Position numbers and translations under genes: made by a program. Positions 1 to 5,859 of a DNA stretch of 8,189 nt are shown here, in pieces. The stretch is taken from contig CAYXVF010000169.1 of the NCBI GenBank assembly GCA_964468125.1, positions 1 to 8,189 on the forward strand. Direction: 5' to 3'. This DNA comes from CAYXVF01 sp964468125 (GTDB taxonomy: Bacteria; Myxococcota; XYA12-FULL-58-9; CAYXVF01). Each line of letters begins with the position of its first letter. The stretch's first letter is position 1. The notes beneath the pieces were generated by a model that was given only the letters and a program-made list of their open reading frames with translations, had not been told where the DNA came from and ran no database searches.

Positions 1-1418
1 CTCCTGAGCTCGACCGTCCCGGTGCTGTCGTCACAGGTCCAGTCCAAAATGCTAAAATCTTCGATGAAGACCTCCGAGCAGTCACTGCTCCCGGGAACGG
101 TGAGCTGCCGGACCGCGGACGCATCAAAACATCGGTCGAAGCCAGTCGCGTCGCTGGGGCACGGGACGTTCTGAGCGCTGAACAGGTTGGGCCCGTCGTT
201 TTGAATGAAGTCACCGACCGAGTCCCGATCCGAATAGACGAGCTGCGCTTCGCGCATGCAGATGACTCTGAGGGGCGGAACGACTCCGTCGTCCACCACG
301 AAGTCATCCGCCACCACGCAACGAATCGTCGGGTCATTCGGCTGCTGGTCGACGAAGATGCTGGCGAAACCCAGGCTTCCGTCCGCTTGAAAGAAGAGGT
401 CGGTCTCGAGAACGTCCGTGCCCGTGATGGGGATGGTGTTGGGCTCCGCTGAGCTCTCCGATTCGGCCACGGCCAATACGAGCCCCGTACCGACGTCCCC
501 GGAGGGCTGAAAGTCCACCCGGTAGAGCACCGGCCCGCAGTTGATCGTCACCGGCTCCGATGCGCCACCCACACCCGATCCGTTGATGATCTCGCACTCC
601 TGCTTGGGGTTGCCGCCCGGAGCCTGCACCGTCACGTTGAACGGCTCGCCGACCGGCACACCGTTCTCCGCGAAGAAGCTGCCGTCCCTGTTGACCACGA
701 GGGGCACGCCGTTCACGAGGATTTCGACCTCGGGGAGAGCGAGCCCGGCGACGGAAAGCTCCACCGTGGCGCACCCCGCGCCGTCCGCGCGCACCTCCGG
801 GGGCGAATCGGGAAGACACTGAGTGCTGCTCCGGAAGAGCGGGAGGGAGATGAGCGTCCGCTCGCCTACCGAGACCGGGATCAGAGTGCTGTCCGGGGCC
901 CGAAGAGCGCCGAGACCGCTCCCAGCGACCGTGTATGTCGTCGCTCGGATCGTCGTTGGTGCGTCGAACTCGACCTTCGTGGTTCGGCCCCGTTCGTCGA
1001 CCAGAACGAGGAACGCACCCTCTGGAATCACGTCGTCGCCCACGACTTCGGGTGTGATCTGTAGGAGCCCTTGTTCGCGGTAGCGCAACAGGACCTCGTT
1101 GGCCCCCGCGACGATCGTCTGCGTCGTCTCGCCCGCATAGGCCACCACTTCCGTGCCGTCGTCGAGGGTGCGGACCGCCTCGAGCTCGAAGAGCCGTTCC
1201 GGACCCGGGGAAACCTGAAGGCTCACCGTGTCCTCGTCCGCGCTGATCGCGACGCTCACTTCGCCGAAGTCGGGCGCGCTCGCGCGAACCTCGATCCGAT
1301 CGAGGGGGACCCCGGTGAGCGCAGCGCTGGAGCGCAGCGAGCCGAGGTCGAGGCGCACATTTCCGTCGGGCGCGCAGGCGGTGAGCACGAGCAAACAACT
1401 GGTCAATCGAATCCGCAT
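1..1418 (-). CDS. Large secreted lipoprotein with tandem cysteine-containing beta modules (3' end beyond window)
   Basis: The frame is open for 472 codons from the ATG at 1418-1416 to the left edge, so the C-terminus is missing. The start is fixed by an in-frame TGA at 1430-1428. Residues 1-15 form a lipoprotein signal with lipobox LTAC and Cys15 as the predicted lipidated residue, so the mature protein should sit in the envelope or on the cell surface. Residues 216-294 and 295-387 are two related modules, each ending in a pair of cysteines around an NGSG-like turn. This matches a pattern I know from bacterial surface lipoproteins. The stretch around residues 440-470 contains DWTCDDSTGTV, which I associate from memory with the N-terminal part of some right-handed beta-helix proteins, so a beta-helix could follow outside the window. 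No catalytic motif is visible. The protein's role is unknown. The CDS call is secure; the family is tentative. Confidence 0.88.
   Translation of the reverse strand, partial: MRIRLTSCLLVLTACAPDGNVRLDLGSLRSSAALTGVPLDRIEVRASAPDFGEVSVAISADEDTVSLQVSPGPERLFELEAVRTLDDGTEVVAYAGETTQTIVAGANEVLLRYREQGLLQITPEVVGDDVIPEGAFLVLVDERGRTTKVEFDAPTTIRATTYTVAGSGLGALRAPDSTLIPVSVGERTLISLPLFRSSTQCLPDSPPEVRADGAGCATVELSVAGLALPEVEILVNGVPLVVNRDGSFFAENGVPVGEPFNVTVQAPGGNPKQECEIINGSGVGGASEPVTINCGPVLYRVDFQPSGDVGTGLVLAVAESESSAEPNTIPITGTDVLETDLFFQADGSLGFASIFVDQQPNDPTIRCVVADDFVVDDGVVPPLRVICMREAQLVYSDRDSVGDFIQNDGPNLFSAQNVPCPSDATGFDRCFDASAVRQLTVPGSSDCSEVFIEDFSILDWTCDDSTGTVELR
258..773 (-). repeat. Two degenerate tandem protein modules inside the lipoprotein gene
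   Basis: These are protein-level repeats. Unit 1 is residues 216-294 (773-537) and unit 2 is residues 295-387 (536-258). Each has a first strand with a G-L/V-L-like core, a DGSF or DGSL turn (NRDGSFF in unit 1, QADGSLGF in unit 2), a Pro-containing segment, a Cys followed by a short acidic or Asn/Gly-rich turn, and a closing V-x-C or I-x-C. In unit 1 the cysteine pair is Cys275 and Cys294, a likely disulfide after export. Unit 2 is more diverged, and the DNA shows no obvious repeat. Confidence 0.5.
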
Positions 1419-1495
1419 GGAGGTATTTCAGCACGTTTTGCGAAGGGACGCACCTGCACTCGACCTCGGCCCCGCACTCGTGTCATTTCCCCCCC
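1419..1495. other. Divergent intergenic spacer
   Basis: These 77 bases separate the minus-strand lipoprotein gene from the plus-strand glycosyltransferase gene, so the promoters of both should lie here or within the opposite gene. I see no convincing -35/-10 pair on either strand and no strong Shine-Dalgarno before either start. A C-rich run directly precedes the GTG at 1496. The TTTTTCGG-N16-GGTCT motif of the sigma-factor cluster is absent. Confidence 0.5.
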
Positions 1496-2710
1496 GTGCC
1501 CCGCTTTGGACCGCTGCTCTTCGTTTTCGCTCTCGTGCTTCGGGTCGCTGCGGTTGCGGTGGTCGGGGACCTGCCGAGCATTCGCGGCTACGAGTGCGAG
1601 GCGATAAGCCACAGCCTTCTCGAGGGCGACGGCTACGCCATGCCCTATTTCGGCCCGAGGCAGGCGACCGCGCACCAATACCCCCTCTACTGCTTCCTCA
1701 TGGCGGGCCACTTCGCGCTCTTTGGTTTTCACTACCTGCCCCTGCAGCTCTTTCAGGCGGTGGTGGGCGCGTTCAGCTGCGTGCTCCTCTGGCGCCTGGG
1801 CGCGCGGGTCAGCACCGAGCGCATCGGGCGGATCGCCGGGCTGCTCGCGGCGGTGTACCCGGTTTACGTCTACTGGACCGCACGCCTACAGGCCCTCACC
1901 ATCGAGGTCGCGCTGCTGATCGCCCTCCTGCTTTTGATCGATCGCGCCTTCGAGCGACCCACCCTGAGCCGTTTCATTGGCGCCGGCGTTCTCTTTGGAG
2001 CGGCCTGCCTGTCGAAGTCGCTCTACCTGGTGTTTCTGCCCGTCATTTTCGCCTGGGCGGCCTGGCGATGGGGTACGAAGGGGCTCTCGAAGCCGCTCGG
2101 TGCCTTCGCAGTGGCCGCGGCTCTCGTGATTCTGCCCTGGACCGCACGAAATTGGATCGTCCTCGGCGAGCCGGTCCTGATCTCGTCGAACGGGGGATGG
2201 AACCTCTACGTCGGAGCGAATCCGCACGCGAGTGGGTCGACCCATGCGCTTGGGGGCGTGCCCATGCCCGAGACCGTGCCCGAGTCGCTTCGCGCCCGCC
2301 TGCTCACCCTCGACGACCTGGGCAAAGACCGGCTCTTTCGTGAGCAGGCGATCGCGTGGATCCAGGAGAACCCCGGCGAATACCTCTCCCTCGTCCCCGC
2401 GAAGCTCCGAGCGCTCTGGTGGTTCGATCCGCATACGCCCACCAGTTTCGAGACTGTGCGCGTGATCGTCTATTTGACGCTCCTCGCTGCCGCCGCAGCG
2501 GGAGCCTACCGGGCGAGACCCTATCTGCGTGGCCTTTCAGTGTTTGCCGGGCTGGCCCTCGTCTCCACCGGGGTCTACGCGACGTTCTACGGCTCGCCCC
2601 GTTTTCGATACGCCATCGAGTTTGGATTTCTGATCCTGGCAGCGATCGCGGTGGATCGAGTGCGCGCGGCGATGCGTGGCGAGCGCCCGTCGACGCCAAT
2701 TCCTGAGTGA
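1496..2710 (+). CDS. Polytopic GT-C glycosyltransferase, family 39-like
   Basis: This 404-residue, strongly hydrophobic protein resembles bacterial GT39/PMT-type enzymes, which transfer a sugar from a polyprenyl-phosphate donor on the periplasmic face of the inner membrane. After the first membrane segment (about 6-23) comes a loop with YECEA (Glu33 and Glu35) and LLEGDGY, where the family usually has its catalytic acidic residues. Other recognisable features are HQYPLY (60-65), PWTARNW (214-220), the GGWNLYVGAN segment (233-242), a helix typical of the family at 285-307 (AIAWIQENP), and RFRYAIEFGF near the C-terminus (369-378). It is shorter than many family members (often around 500 residues). 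The GTG start at 1496 puts the first hydrophobic helix at the N-terminus. No in-frame ATG lies between 1421 and 1496, and the ribosome site is poor. No other sugar-pathway gene is adjacent, so the acceptor is unknown. Confidence 0.85.
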   Translation: MPRFGPLLFVFALVLRVAAVAVVGDLPSIRGYECEAISHSLLEGDGYAMPYFGPRQATAHQYPLYCFLMAGHFALFGFHYLPLQLFQAVVGAFSCVLLWRLGARVSTERIGRIAGLLAAVYPVYVYWTARLQALTIEVALLIALLLLIDRAFERPTLSRFIGAGVLFGAACLSKSLYLVFLPVIFAWAAWRWGTKGLSKPLGAFAVAAALVILPWTARNWIVLGEPVLISSNGGWNLYVGANPHASGSTHALGGVPMPETVPESLRARLLTLDDLGKDRLFREQAIAWIQENPGEYLSLVPAKLRALWWFDPHTPTSFETVRVIVYLTLLAAAAAGAYRARPYLRGLSVFAGLALVSTGVYATFYGSPRFRYAIEFGFLILAAIAVDRVRAAMRGERPSTPIPE

Positions 2711-2726
2711 ACGGCAGCTGATTTTC

Positions 2727-2756
2727 TTTTTCGGTATTCGGCGAGGGCTGGGTCTA
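2727..2756 (+). promoter_or_regulatory. Putative ECF-type promoter of the sigma-factor gene
   Basis: TTTTTCGG at 2727-2734 is followed after 16 bases by GGTCTA at 2751-2756. The same 8-mer, the same 16-base spacing and GGTCT recur before the next gene (3354-3383), which supports a real element. GTCTA-like -10 boxes are common for ECF sigma factors; the T-rich -35 is unusual. The box ends 19 bases before the ATG, leaving only a short leader. No transcription start is known. Confidence 0.5.
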
Positions 2757-2763
2757 CACTCGT

Positions 2764-2769
2764 GAGGAG
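2764..2769 (+). promoter_or_regulatory. Ribosome binding site of the sigma-factor gene
   Basis: GAGGAG lies six bases before the ATG at 2776 and supports that start. Confidence 0.7.
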
Positions 2770-2775
2770 CAGCGA

Positions 2776-3339
2776 ATGAGCGCGCTCGCAGCGACCGTGA
2801 ATACGACCCACCAGGGCCCTCCGCCCGATGTCCAAGAGCTGTACCGCCGCTACGGCCGTGCGGTGTACCGACGTTGTCGCTACTTCCTGCGCAACGAAGA
2901 CGACGCTCTCGACGCGATGCACGAGGTCTTTCTCAAGATCGTCGAGCGCTACGGTGAATTTCGCGGTGACGCTTCCCTCCTGACCTGGAGCATTCGAATC
3001 GCGACGAATCACTGCCTCAATGTGCTCCGATCTCAGCGCGCAGGGTGGCGTGAACGTTTTCACCGCACCGCCGTCCAAGAGGCGGACCTTTCGCAGCCTG
3101 ATGGACGGCATCTGTGGAAGAGCGACCTCATTCGCGAGGTGCTCTCGCGGGTGCCTGCGGATGTGCAAGCTGCGGCGGTCTACTACTTCGTCGATGAAAT
3201 GACTCAGGATGAGGCCGCGGTGGCGGTGGGCTGCTCCGTACCGACGCTGCGCAAGAAGCTGCGTCGATTCATCGACGTTGCCCGCAAACACATTCGAGCG
3301 GAGGACGCAGACGTGGTCTTCGGTGAGGCCCCGCTGTGA
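2776..3339 (+). CDS. ECF-family RNA polymerase sigma factor
   Basis: This 187-residue cytoplasmic protein has the two-domain layout of group 4 (ECF) sigma factors. Sigma region 2 covers about residues 21-85, with LYRRYGRAVYRR, the acidic DDALDAMHEVFLK helix that contacts core polymerase and recognises the -10 element, and the LTWSIRIATNHCLNVLR segment. Region 4 covers about 119-172: LSRVPADVQAAAVYY, then the helix-turn-helix MTQDEAAVAVGCSVPTLRKK that reads the -35 element. Regions 1 and 3 are absent, as expected. Cys34, Cys80 and Cys153 are present but not in a metal-binding arrangement. It has a good ribosome site and precedes a membrane protein with anti-sigma-like features and a secreted caspase, so it probably drives that cluster. 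The similar promoter-like element upstream of both first genes suggests autoregulation. Confidence 0.93.
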   Translation: MSALAATVNTTHQGPPPDVQELYRRYGRAVYRRCRYFLRNEDDALDAMHEVFLKIVERYGEFRGDASLLTWSIRIATNHCLNVLRSQRAGWRERFHRTAVQEADLSQPDGRHLWKSDLIREVLSRVPADVQAAAVYYFVDEMTQDEAAVAVGCSVPTLRKKLRRFIDVARKHIRAEDADVVFGEAPL

Positions 3340-3353
3340 GCCGCGCTTTTTTG

Positions 3354-3383
3354 TTTTTCGGATTTTTCGCTCGGCACGGTCTT
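3354..3383 (+). promoter_or_regulatory. Putative ECF-type promoter of the membrane-protein/caspase genes
   Basis: TTTTTCGG at 3354-3361 and GGTCTT at 3378-3383 are separated by exactly 16 bases, matching the element upstream of the sigma gene. The intervening 16 bases differ between the two copies, as expected for a promoter rather than a simple duplication. The element lies wholly in the 76-base gap after the sigma stop codon. It would allow the membrane-protein and caspase genes to be transcribed separately from the sigma gene. Confidence 0.5.
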
Positions 3384-3415
3384 TAGGGGAGGAACGGGCA
3401 ACGAGGCAGTGAACG

Positions 3416-4171
3416 ATGACGATTCGACGATTCCAACTGGAGCGTTATCTCGCCGGCGAAGTGGAAGGCGATGAGCGCGCCGAGCTCGAGCGGCTTCTCG
3501 AAGGCGACCCACAGGTCGCGGCAGCGCTCGACGCTCTGAAACGCGAACAAGCGCGCTTTGAGGAACGGGTGCCCTATGCGAGCTTTCGGATCGAGCACGA
3601 ACGCCGAAAGGCACGGGTCCGTGCGAGGCGCCCGTGGAGGTGGATCGCCGCGTTGACCTCATCGCTCGCCGTGGCCGCAGCGGCGGTAGCGCTGCTGATG
3701 GTCGAGCCCAGCGTTGACGGTCCGGGCCCGAGCGCGGGCACACGTCTCAAGGGGGACGCCGTCGCGCTCAGCCTCTATGTGGTGCAGCCGAACGGCGAAG
3801 CCACAGCGGGCCTTCCGGGGCAGCGCCTGAGCGCCGGAGCCGTGGTGCAGCTCACTTACGAGGCAAAGGGGCAGCGCTACGGTGCTCTGCTCGGACTCGA
3901 CGGGAACGGCTTGGTCACTCAGTTTTGGCCTTCAGAGGGCTCAGCGATGGCGCGACTCGACGCCGACGAGGGAAGCTTTCCCTTTGCACTCGAGCTCGAT
4001 GCGACGCCCGGGCGAGAGCGCTTCTACGCGGTGTTCGCCGAAGAGCCGCGGCAGCTCGATGCCCTTCGGGCTGCGCTCGAGGCGGCAGGGGACGGGGAGC
4101 CGTCCTGGCCGTCCGAAGTGGCGGTTGCAACTACTTGGATCGAGAAGCCGGAGCCGGAGACAAACGATTAA
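3416..4171 (+). CDS. Single-pass membrane protein: putative anti-sigma N-terminus with DUF4384-like periplasmic domain
   Basis: This 251-residue protein has three parts. Residues 1-72 are charged and helical (RRFQLERYLAGEV, then an ERAELERLLEGDP helix), like the start of anti-sigma domains. Residues 74-96 are a membrane helix preceded by an Arg-rich stretch, giving an N-in orientation. Residues 97-251 are predicted periplasmic and contain a region resembling DUF4384: GQRLSAGAVVQLTY, YGALLGLDGNGLVTQFWP, then RERFYAVFAEEP. The protein has no cysteine at all, so the usual HxxxCxxC zinc-binding motif of anti-sigma factors is missing. The gene lies directly after the sigma gene and 19 bases before the caspase gene. 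I infer that it restrains the sigma factor and senses an envelope signal through the periplasmic domain. It could instead be a partner of the caspase with no sigma-binding role. GAGG at 3403-3406 serves the ATG. Confidence 0.8.
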   Translation: MTIRRFQLERYLAGEVEGDERAELERLLEGDPQVAAALDALKREQARFEERVPYASFRIEHERRKARVRARRPWRWIAALTSSLAVAAAAVALLMVEPSVDGPGPSAGTRLKGDAVALSLYVVQPNGEATAGLPGQRLSAGAVVQLTYEAKGQRYGALLGLDGNGLVTQFWPSEGSAMARLDADEGSFPFALELDATPGRERFYAVFAEEPRQLDALRAALEAAGDGEPSWPSEVAVATTWIEKPEPETND

Positions 4172-4190
4172 CCTTCGCTGCGGGAGCTCA

Positions 4191-5810
4191 ATGCGAGCGG
4201 CGTGGAACATGCTGGCACTATGGGCGGTCCTCGGGGCCGCGGTCGCCGTTCCGCGCGCGGCGGAAGCCGGCCGCCGGGTGGCGCTCCTCGTGGCGCATCC
4301 CTTCGGAGGTGCGGGTCTCGTGCCCTTGCGCTACACGGAGAACGACCTCGAGCGCATGCGCGAGGTGTTGAGCAGCCTCGGTGGCTTCGACGAAGACGAC
4401 ATCGTGCTTTCCTATGGCGAAGATGCCGATGAAGTCGTGCAACGCTTCTACGAGGTCAGCGATCGGTTGGGAGGGCGCGACGACATTTTCGTTTTCTACT
4501 ACTCGGGACATGCGAAGGACGGCGCCCTTCGCCTGGGTGAAACCCGCCTCCCGCTGACAGAAGTGAACGATTTGATCGCCGAGAGCGGCGCCGAGCTGCG
4601 CATTGGGTTTCTGGACTCTTGCCGCTCTGGCGCGATCACCCGGATGAAAGGCGCCAAGCTCACCGGCGCCGTCCCCATTCGAGTGGATGAAGCGGTCTCG
4701 CAAAACGGCACGGTCTTGATCACCGCCAGCAGCGAAAACGAAGACGCGCAGGAGTCCGATGCGATCCAAGGAAGCTTCTTCACTCACTACATGACCAGTG
4801 GTCTTCGTGGCGCGGCGGACGAAAACCTAGATGGGGACGTCACACTCGCCGAGGCCTACGGATACGCCTACGCCTACACCGTCTCGCGCACGATCGGGAC
4901 TCGCGGTGGGGTGCAGCATCCGACCTACCGCTTTGACCTTCAGGGCGCGGGGAACGTGATCCTCACCCGACCCGCCTCGCCGCCGAGCGCCATCGTCTTT
5001 CCAGCCAGCGTGTCCGGCTCCTTCATCGTCTTCGACACCCAGCGAAAAGTGGTGGTTGCCGAGCTCGACAAAGAGGCGGGGCAGCCCGCGCGAATCGGTG
5101 TGATCCCGGGCGATTACGTCGTGAAGAAGCGCGAGCGCGACCATCTCAGAATGGCGAAGCTCTCCGTTCGCTCCAAAGGAGAGGCACGGGTCGACACCTC
5201 GGCGATGGAACGCGTGGAGTTCGACGACGACTACGCCAAGGGAGCCACGATCACCGTGGAGGACGTGCTCACGGGCCCGTCGGAGATGCGCTTGTCCGTC
5301 GGAGTCTTGTCTCAGACGTTCCTCTCGTCTCCGATCAGAAACGAGTATCTGCCCAACGTTGTGCTCTTCGCGCTGAGCTTCGACTTTGACAACCTGCTGC
5401 GCCGCAATGTCGGCGTCGCCCTGGACCTGGGCTTCGGCGGTGCCGGCTCACAAACGCTGAGCACCACCGATCCGTTTGTAGGCGACATCCAATACGACTC
5501 GCGTGTGAACCAGGTCTCCGGGGGGGCGGCCTTGACCGGGCGATTGCCGCTCTATGGCGATTGGCTGACCGCGGCGGCGAGCGTTCGCCTGGGAATGATC
5601 TTCATCTCGCGCGAATTCAGCGATGGGTTAGCGCCGAGTCAGGGGCTCTCGACCTTTACACCCGGGCTCGGCGGTGTTCTGCGCGCTCAAATGGCCGATT
5701 GGCTGAGTGTGGGAGCGCAGCTGCGCCTGCACTACATGTTCTTCAACGTGGACGACAACAGCTCACTGACCTTCTTGGACGGTGGCTTGCTCGTGTCTTT
5801 TCACCTGTGA
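4191..5810 (+). CDS. Secreted caspase-like (peptidase C14) protein with C-terminal predicted outer-membrane beta-barrel
   Basis: This 539-residue protein starts with a Sec signal peptide (hydrophobic core about 6-20, likely cleavage AEA|G at 26/27). The caspase-fold domain spans about 28-260: strand RRVALLVAHP, ENDLERMREVL helix, DDIFVFYYSGHA with catalytic His107, then IGFLDSCRSG with catalytic Cys144. Residues 210-221 form an EF-hand-type loop. Residues 266-350 look like a beta-sandwich linker domain ending in VIPGDYVVKK-type strands. Residues about 366-539 show some eight amphipathic strands and end in VSFHL, like a small outer-membrane barrel. The frame stays open 309 bases upstream into the preceding gene, but this ATG has GGGAG before it and gives a proper signal peptide. 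Family members cleave after basic residues or, in some cases, are inactive; the substrate here is unknown. It is probably co-transcribed with the preceding gene. The caspase call is firm; the barrel is my reading of strand patterns. Confidence 0.92.
   Translation: MRAAWNMLALWAVLGAAVAVPRAAEAGRRVALLVAHPFGGAGLVPLRYTENDLERMREVLSSLGGFDEDDIVLSYGEDADEVVQRFYEVSDRLGGRDDIFVFYYSGHAKDGALRLGETRLPLTEVNDLIAESGAELRIGFLDSCRSGAITRMKGAKLTGAVPIRVDEAVSQNGTVLITASSENEDAQESDAIQGSFFTHYMTSGLRGAADENLDGDVTLAEAYGYAYAYTVSRTIGTRGGVQHPTYRFDLQGAGNVILTRPASPPSAIVFPASVSGSFIVFDTQRKVVVAELDKEAGQPARIGVIPGDYVVKKRERDHLRMAKLSVRSKGEARVDTSAMERVEFDDDYAKGATITVEDVLTGPSEMRLSVGVLSQTFLSSPIRNEYLPNVVLFALSFDFDNLLRRNVGVALDLGFGGAGSQTLSTTDPFVGDIQYDSRVNQVSGGAALTGRLPLYGDWLTAAASVRLGMIFISREFSDGLAPSQGLSTFTPGLGGVLRAQMADWLSVGAQLRLHYMFFNVDDNSSLTFLDGGLLVSFHL
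4818..4853 (+). other. EF-hand-type calcium-binding loop in the caspase-like protein
   Basis: Residues 210-221 read DENLDGDVTLAE. Asp, Asn and Asp occupy positions 1, 3 and 5, Gly position 6, Asp position 7, Val position 8 and Glu position 12, which fits the canonical 12-residue loop. Only one such loop is visible, so it may be a lone calcium site of the dockerin or EhaB type rather than a paired EF-hand. Confidence 0.6.
5286..5807 (+). other. Predicted eight-stranded outer-membrane barrel region of the caspase-like protein
   Basis: Residues 366-539 contain about eight stretches of alternating polar and non-polar residues, including MRLSVGVLSQTF, NVVLFALSFDF, VGVALDLGF, SGGAALTGRL, AAASVRLGMIFI, GLGGVLRAQM, LSVGAQLRLHYMFF and LDGGLLVSFHL. 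The loops alternate between short turns and longer polar stretches, as in OmpA- or OmpW-size barrels. The last residue is Leu, with Phe two before it, rather than the usual terminal Phe. Confidence 0.55.
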
Positions 5811-5812
5811 GG

Positions 5813-5840
5813 TTTTCCTTTTGCGAGGCTGCGGGGTCTA
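5813..5840 (+). promoter_or_regulatory. Possible weak promoter related to the ECF-type element
   Basis: GGTCTA at 5835-5840 ends 19 bases before the ATG of the lipoprotein gene, the same box and distance as at the sigma gene. The upstream T-rich stretch (TTTTCC at 5813-5818) matches TTTTTCGG only partly and would need 15-base spacing. The gene may equally be read from the caspase transcript. Confidence 0.3.
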
Positions 5841-5859
5841 AAGAAGACGAGGGACCGAC

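Noticed and set aside
334..1434. 366-codon minus-strand open frame with very Arg/Gly-rich product
   Set aside because: It is a frame-shifted shadow of the lipoprotein gene. Its composition is typical of out-of-frame GC-rich DNA, whereas the frame starting at 1418 has a lipobox and normal protein composition.
1228..2343. 371-codon plus-strand open frame
   Set aside because: It overlaps the start of the lipoprotein gene and most of the glycosyltransferase gene. Its product is rich in Arg, Pro and Ala without any domain, while the glycosyltransferase frame shows clear membrane segments and family motifs.
2711..2731. Possible terminator after the glycosyltransferase gene (CAGCTG then T-rich run)
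   Set aside because: CAGCTG is a self-complementary hexamer without a usable loop, and no longer stem is visible. The T-rich run fits better as part of the shared promoter motif.
3882..4190. Extended N-terminus for the caspase gene (frame open 103 codons upstream)
   Set aside because: The extension is Ser/Arg-rich out-of-frame translation of the preceding gene and would bury the signal peptide. ATG at 4191 has its own ribosome site and a proper signal sequence.
5803..5822. Possible intrinsic terminator after the caspase gene (ACCT-GTG-AGGT followed by T-rich DNA)
   Set aside because: The stem is only four base pairs and overlaps the stop codon, too weak to call. The T-rich stretch may instead belong to a promoter.
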